The notes under the pieces were generated by a model, which searched no databases, was not told the DNA's origin, and saw only the letters and a list, made by a program, of their open reading frames with translations. A DNA stretch of 64,000 bases from Brachypodius melanocephalos (Eukaryota; Chordata; Aves; Passeriformes; Pycnonotidae), in NCBI GenBank assembly GCA_013398615.1, contig VZSR01003798.1, positions 7,408,258-7,472,257 on the forward strand, read 5' to 3'. The translations under genes were made by a program, and so were the position numbers. This document shows, piece after piece, positions 60,694-64,000 of the stretch (position 1 is the stretch's first letter; every line of letters begins with the position of its first letter).

Positions 60694-61080
60694 CTGGCAG
60701 GCTGCCCGGGGCAGGGGCCGGGCGGGGAGCGGCACCCGGGCCGCCTGTGCCCCGGCGCTGCGGCGAGGGCGGCTCCTCGCTCTCCGGTATCCGGCTGCTC
60801 CGTGCGCCGCCGCGCATCCCGGCCGCGATCTCCCGGCGGCCGCGATCTCCGGCTGCCTCTCGTCTTCCTCCCACCGGCCTCTCCCTCCGGCATCCCCCGT
60901 TGTTTGTTTATTCACGGAGCCCCTCCGGAGTTCCGCGCGGCGGGGACACGGCAGCGGCGGCGGCGGGCGGGCGGTGCCGGCGCTGCTGCCCCCTCCGCCT
61001 GGGAGGAGCGAGCGGCGGCGGGCGCGGAGCGGCGGCGGGGGGAGGGCAGGATTTAAACGAAGGGCGGTGACACCGCACAA
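60694..61080 (-). other. Candidate first exon of a divergent transcript
   Basis: On the minus strand ctgccag|gtgagt forms a near-perfect splice donor at 60694/60693, downstream of the CpG-island core. A second donor-like site (ctccag|gtaccc) follows near 60522. This suggests a head-to-head transcript, perhaps a lncRNA, with TLNRD1. The 5' limit is a guess. The open frame across it is arginine/proline-rich, as expected from base composition alone. Confidence 0.3.
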
Positions 61081-61271
61081 AAGATTTCGATAGGCTCAAG
61101 TGAGGTTACAGCAAAGGCAGCGGGGCGGGGGAGCTCCCCCAGAGCCGTGCAGCGTCTGGCTGGCAGCGCCGTCGCAGCCGCCGCTTCCCAGTAGTTTGTC
61201 TGAAAGCCTGAGAAATTTAAACGGAGATTTCCTCCCTCCCCCTTTTTTTGACTCTTTTTCTTTTTTTGGTG

Positions 61272-61371
61272 NNNNNNNNNNNNNNNNNNNNNNNNNNNNN
61301 NNNNNNNNNNNNNNNNNNNNNNNNNNNNNNNNNNNNNNNNNNNNNNNNNNNNNNNNNNNNNNNNNNNNNNN
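61272..61371. other. Assembly gap (100 N)
   Basis: Exactly 100 N, the conventional size for a gap of unknown length, are bounded by T-rich sequence on the left (gactctttttctttttttgg) and poly-T on the right. Real sequence of the TLNRD1 upstream region is missing here. Confidence 0.99.
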
Positions 61372-62110
61372 TTTTTTTTTTTCCCTTCCCCCCGCGGTCC
61401 CCCGCGTCCCGGCTCCCCGCCGTGCCCCTCTCCCCTCCCGGGCCGGCTCCCCGCGGGTGCGCGGCGGGGCCGTGCGGGGCGGGCGAGCCACACCCTCCGC
61501 GGCGCTTCCTGCGAGCCGGGGCCGCGGCGGGCGCCGGGGGCGGCACATGGTGCGCAGCCGCCGCCCCTCCGGCCCCTGCGAGCTGCGCCCGGCGGGCGCT
61601 CCCCGACCGGAGGCGTCGGGGGCGCGGTAGCAACTTGGAGGGCTGCGCCCCTGCCCCAACTCCGCGCGGCGGCGGCGCGTCCCTGAGGTATTGCGTCTGG
61701 TAAAGGGAACTTCGCGCAGGATCCCGCAGCCGGGGAGCCGGACGAGGCGGTGGAAGGAAAGAGAGCCAGCGTGCGAAAAGGCAAAAAAAAAAAAAACCAA
61801 ACCGAAACGTATTTTTAGCTAAAGGATGCCAGACCGGGGCCCGGGGGCGCCCGGCGAGCGCCGCCCCGCCGCGGGAGTGCCGTAGGAGCGGAGGCTGGCG
61901 CCGGAGCGGGGCGGGCGCCCCGGCCGAGCTCAGTCCCCGCAGCAGCGGCAGCCCCGGCGCCCAGAGCCTTTTCTTGCCTCCCGGCGATTAATGGAATGAT
62001 GTTGCGGAAAAGGCAGAGCGATCCTGCCGGGCTCAGTCGGGACTGCTCGGGCGGCGGCGGAGGCGGCGGCAGCGGGGTAGCGAGCGGCATGCGAGTGCCC
62101 CCCCGGCGCT

Positions 62111-63178
62111 ATGGCTAGCGGTGGCTCCGGCAAGTCCAGCAGCGAGGTCTCCGGCGGCGGCATCCCCAGCAGCAGCTCCCTGCAGAGGAAGAAGCTCATC
62201 TCTATCTGCGACCACTGCAAGATCAAGATGCAACTGGTGGCCGATCTGCTTCTGCTGTCGAGCGAGACCAGGCCGGTGAACACCGAGAGTCTGTCTGTCT
62301 TCGGTGAGTCCTTTGAGAAGTGCAGGGACACGATCATTGCCAGGACCAAAGGACTCTCCATCTTGACCCATGACGTCCAGAGCCAGCTCAACATGGGACG
62401 CTTCGGGGAGGTGGGAGAAAGCCTGATGGAGATGGGCGAGCTGGTGGTGTCCCTGACCGAGTGCTCTGCCCACGCTGCCTACCTGGCTGCAGTGGAGACT
62501 CCGGGGGCCCAACCTGCCATGCCTGGCTTGGTGGATCGCTACAAGGTGACCCGATGTAGGCATGAGGTGGAGCACGGCTGCGGGGTCTTGAAGACCACCC
62601 CTTTGGCAGATATGAGCCCTCAGCTCCTGCTGGAGGTTTCTCAGAACATGTCCAAGAACTTGAAATTCCTGACAGATGCCTGCGTGCTGGCCAGTGAGAA
62701 ATCCAAGGATAAATTTGCTAAGGAGCAGTTCAAACTCAGTGTCAAATGTATGAGCACCAGCGCCTCTGCCCTCTTGGCCTGTGTCAAGGAGGTCAAGACC
62801 TCACCCAGCGAGCTGACCAGGAACCGGTGCGTCTTGTTCAGTGGACCTTTGGTGCAGTCTGTCTATGCTCTGGTGGGCTTTGCCACTGAGCCCCAGTTTT
62901 TGGGTAAAGCTGCCACCATTAATCCAGAGGGCAAAGCTGTGCAAACTGCCATCCTAGGAGGAGCCATGAGTGTGGTATCTGCTTGTGTGCTCCTGACCCA
63001 ATGCCTCAGGGATATAGCCCAACACCCCGAAAGTAGCACCAAAATGAGCGATTACAGGGAAAGGTTGAGGAACTCAGCTTGCGCCGTCTCGGATGGTTGC
63101 AACCTGCTATCTCAGGCACTAAGAGAAAGATCTTCACCCAGGACTTTACCGCCAGTGAACTCCAATTCTGTGAATTAA
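62111..63178 (+). CDS. TLNRD1: TLNRD1 (MESDC1), talin rod domain-containing protein 1
   Basis: TLNRD1 is an actin-bundling protein whose helical-bundle fold resembles talin rod domains R7-R8; it dimerises and acts in cell migration, and it has been linked to the CCM complex in endothelium. The intronless frame gives 355 residues (human 362). After a short serine/glycine-rich N-terminus (MASGGSGKSSSEVSGGG) come CDHCKIKMQLVADLLLLSSE, TIIARTKGLSILTHDVQSQL, NMGRFGEVGESLMEMGELVV, VDRYKVTRCRHEVEHGC, ALVGFATEPQFLGKAA and AILGGAMSVVSACVLLTQCL. The C-terminus RTLPPVNSNSVN equals human. The ATG has a G at -3 and +4, and upstream sequence is 5' UTR. The gene is divergent from MESD about 9 kb away, as in human. 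Confidence 0.98.
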   Translation: MASGGSGKSSSEVSGGGIPSSSSLQRKKLISICDHCKIKMQLVADLLLLSSETRPVNTESLSVFGESFEKCRDTIIARTKGLSILTHDVQSQLNMGRFGEVGESLMEMGELVVSLTECSAHAAYLAAVETPGAQPAMPGLVDRYKVTRCRHEVEHGCGVLKTTPLADMSPQLLLEVSQNMSKNLKFLTDACVLASEKSKDKFAKEQFKLSVKCMSTSASALLACVKEVKTSPSELTRNRCVLFSGPLVQSVYALVGFATEPQFLGKAATINPEGKAVQTAILGGAMSVVSACVLLTQCLRDIAQHPESSTKMSDYRERLRNSACAVSDGCNLLSQALRERSSPRTLPPVNSNSVN

Positions 63179-64000
63179 CCCCCACTTCTTCTGTTTAGAT
63201 CCCAGTCATTGCTAAAGGAAAATAATATCCCACCTCCTCACCCCTTTTTTGTATACCAAAGAATTTGCTTGGATGAGCCCAATCCTTTGATTTCATGTGG
63301 TGAAGAAGCAGAACATATTCAAAGTATATGTACTAATAAAGGTAGCCAGTTTTGGCTGCTTTTTATTTTACTTTAAAGTTAAGCAAGTATCTGCAGATAA
63401 ATTTTCCTTTATTCAACAAGGTCGTCACACAAGTGGTAAAACTGTTTCAAAGTTTTTTATATTTGGGGAGGTGGGGGTATCTTAGAAAAAGGAGAAAAAA
63501 AAGCTTTAATCGCGCTGGGTGCGGTTTTTAAAGTTTGTCTTGTCTTGTCTTCCGAAATTTCCCTTTAAATTTTGCTGTTCGGTTGTGCAGGAAAAAGGTT
63601 ACCTCAGTTCTTACTCATTTAAAAAAATGAAAAAACCCAACAACACATAGATGATGGATGTAGCTACTATTTTGTTTGTTTTTGTTTTGTATGACCTTTT
63701 TTATTTTGCATCAAGTGTTAGGTTAGAAGTGCATTTGGTGTGTAGGAGTGGAAGGACTGGAGGTTGTGATTATGTTTTCCATGTGCTGATTTCCAAACTG
63801 GGGGAAAAGCTACTGTGAGTGTTTAAACAAACAAACAAAATTACACTATAACAAAAGTGATTTTTAATTTTTTTCCAATGTCAGTTTTTATCTTGCATGT
63901 ACTGGAGTATTTATTTCATCTATTAAAATGTTATGTTTCTCAGATCCTTTTCTGTGAATCTCTTAATACTTGAATAATTGAACAACTAGGCCTGTTTGTA
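63179..64000 (+). other. TLNRD1: TLNRD1 3' UTR, continuing past the window
   Basis: This is AT-rich non-coding sequence after the TAA at 63176-63178. An AATAAA at 63335-63340 could serve a short isoform. Conserved-looking T-rich sequence continues to the window edge, so a longer UTR is likely. Confidence 0.6.

Larger units (their letters stand above)
60480..62110. promoter_or_regulatory. TLNRD1: CpG island and 5' region of TLNRD1
   Basis: GC and CpG density rise sharply at about 60480 and stay high to the TLNRD1 start codon. The island holds the presumed TLNRD1 promoter and 5' UTR, a 100-base gap at 61272-61371, and a likely divergent start on the minus strand. The exact transcription start cannot be read from sequence. 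Confidence 0.75.

Noticed and set aside
60487..61080. 197-residue minus-strand open frame
   Set aside because: It is alanine/arginine/proline-rich with no family resemblance. The splice donor inside it (60694) argues that, if transcribed, it is not one continuous coding exon.
61053..61800. Open frames of 138-243 residues through the N gap
   Set aside because: They depend on treating unknown bases as coding, and they show only CpG-island amino-acid bias.

Overview
This is a vertebrate nuclear window, almost certainly from a bird. The three genes have intron-rich or CpG-island structures typical of vertebrates. The interspersed repeats are avian-type: CR1 LINE relics and a solo retroviral LTR whose sequence looks songbird-like. 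The gene order CEMIP(+) - MESD(-) - TLNRD1(+) is the one on human 15q25.1, and on chicken chromosome 10 as far as I know. A passerine is my best guess from the LTR, held with moderate confidence.

Layout. Positions 1-37585 hold the 3' three quarters of CEMIP (KIAA1199/HYBID). I can place 23 consecutive coding exons with GT-AG boundaries and unbroken reading phase. They encode about 1,098 residues, aligning from about residue 264 of the 1,361-residue human protein to its C-terminus. The first exons (signal peptide, G8 domain) lie upstream of the window. A 3' UTR of about 2.9 kb ends near an AATAAA at 40495-40500. Positions 40520-47700 lie between the convergent ends of CEMIP and MESD. This stretch holds an AT-rich block with a CR1 fragment, an abrupt CpG-rich block with a CTCF-like motif, a possible cryptic spliced reading frame, and then AT-rich sequence that probably includes the MESD 3' UTR. 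MESD (minus strand, 3 exons, 220 aa) runs from 52928 down to 47732. Its first intron carries a 670-bp solo LTR with a perfect 5-bp target duplication, and its promoter CpG island carries a degenerate minisatellite. Positions 53.4-60.5 kb are intergenic with no recognisable gene. From 60.5 kb a CpG island leads into TLNRD1 (MESDC1), a single-exon gene of 355 aa on the plus strand. The island contains a 100-N assembly gap flanked by poly-T. It also has a strong splice donor on the minus strand that suggests a divergent transcript.

How the genes relate. They are neighbours by conserved synteny, not a pathway. CEMIP drives hyaluronan breakdown, MESD is the ER chaperone for LRP5/6-type Wnt co-receptors, and TLNRD1 is an actin-bundling protein related to the talin rod. 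The old name MESDC1/MESDC2 only reflects that TLNRD1 and MESD were mapped in the same mouse 'mesoderm development' deletion.

I found no evidence for a wholly new biological system. The items most worth a second look are the cryptic spliced frame beside the CTCF-like motif (41.2-42.3 kb), a perfect 15-bp-arm palindrome next to a CEMIP exon (1167-1199), the solo LTR in MESD intron 1, the MESD promoter minisatellite, and the probable divergent transcript at the TLNRD1 island. All calls come from reading the sequence and from remembered family knowledge; no search was run.
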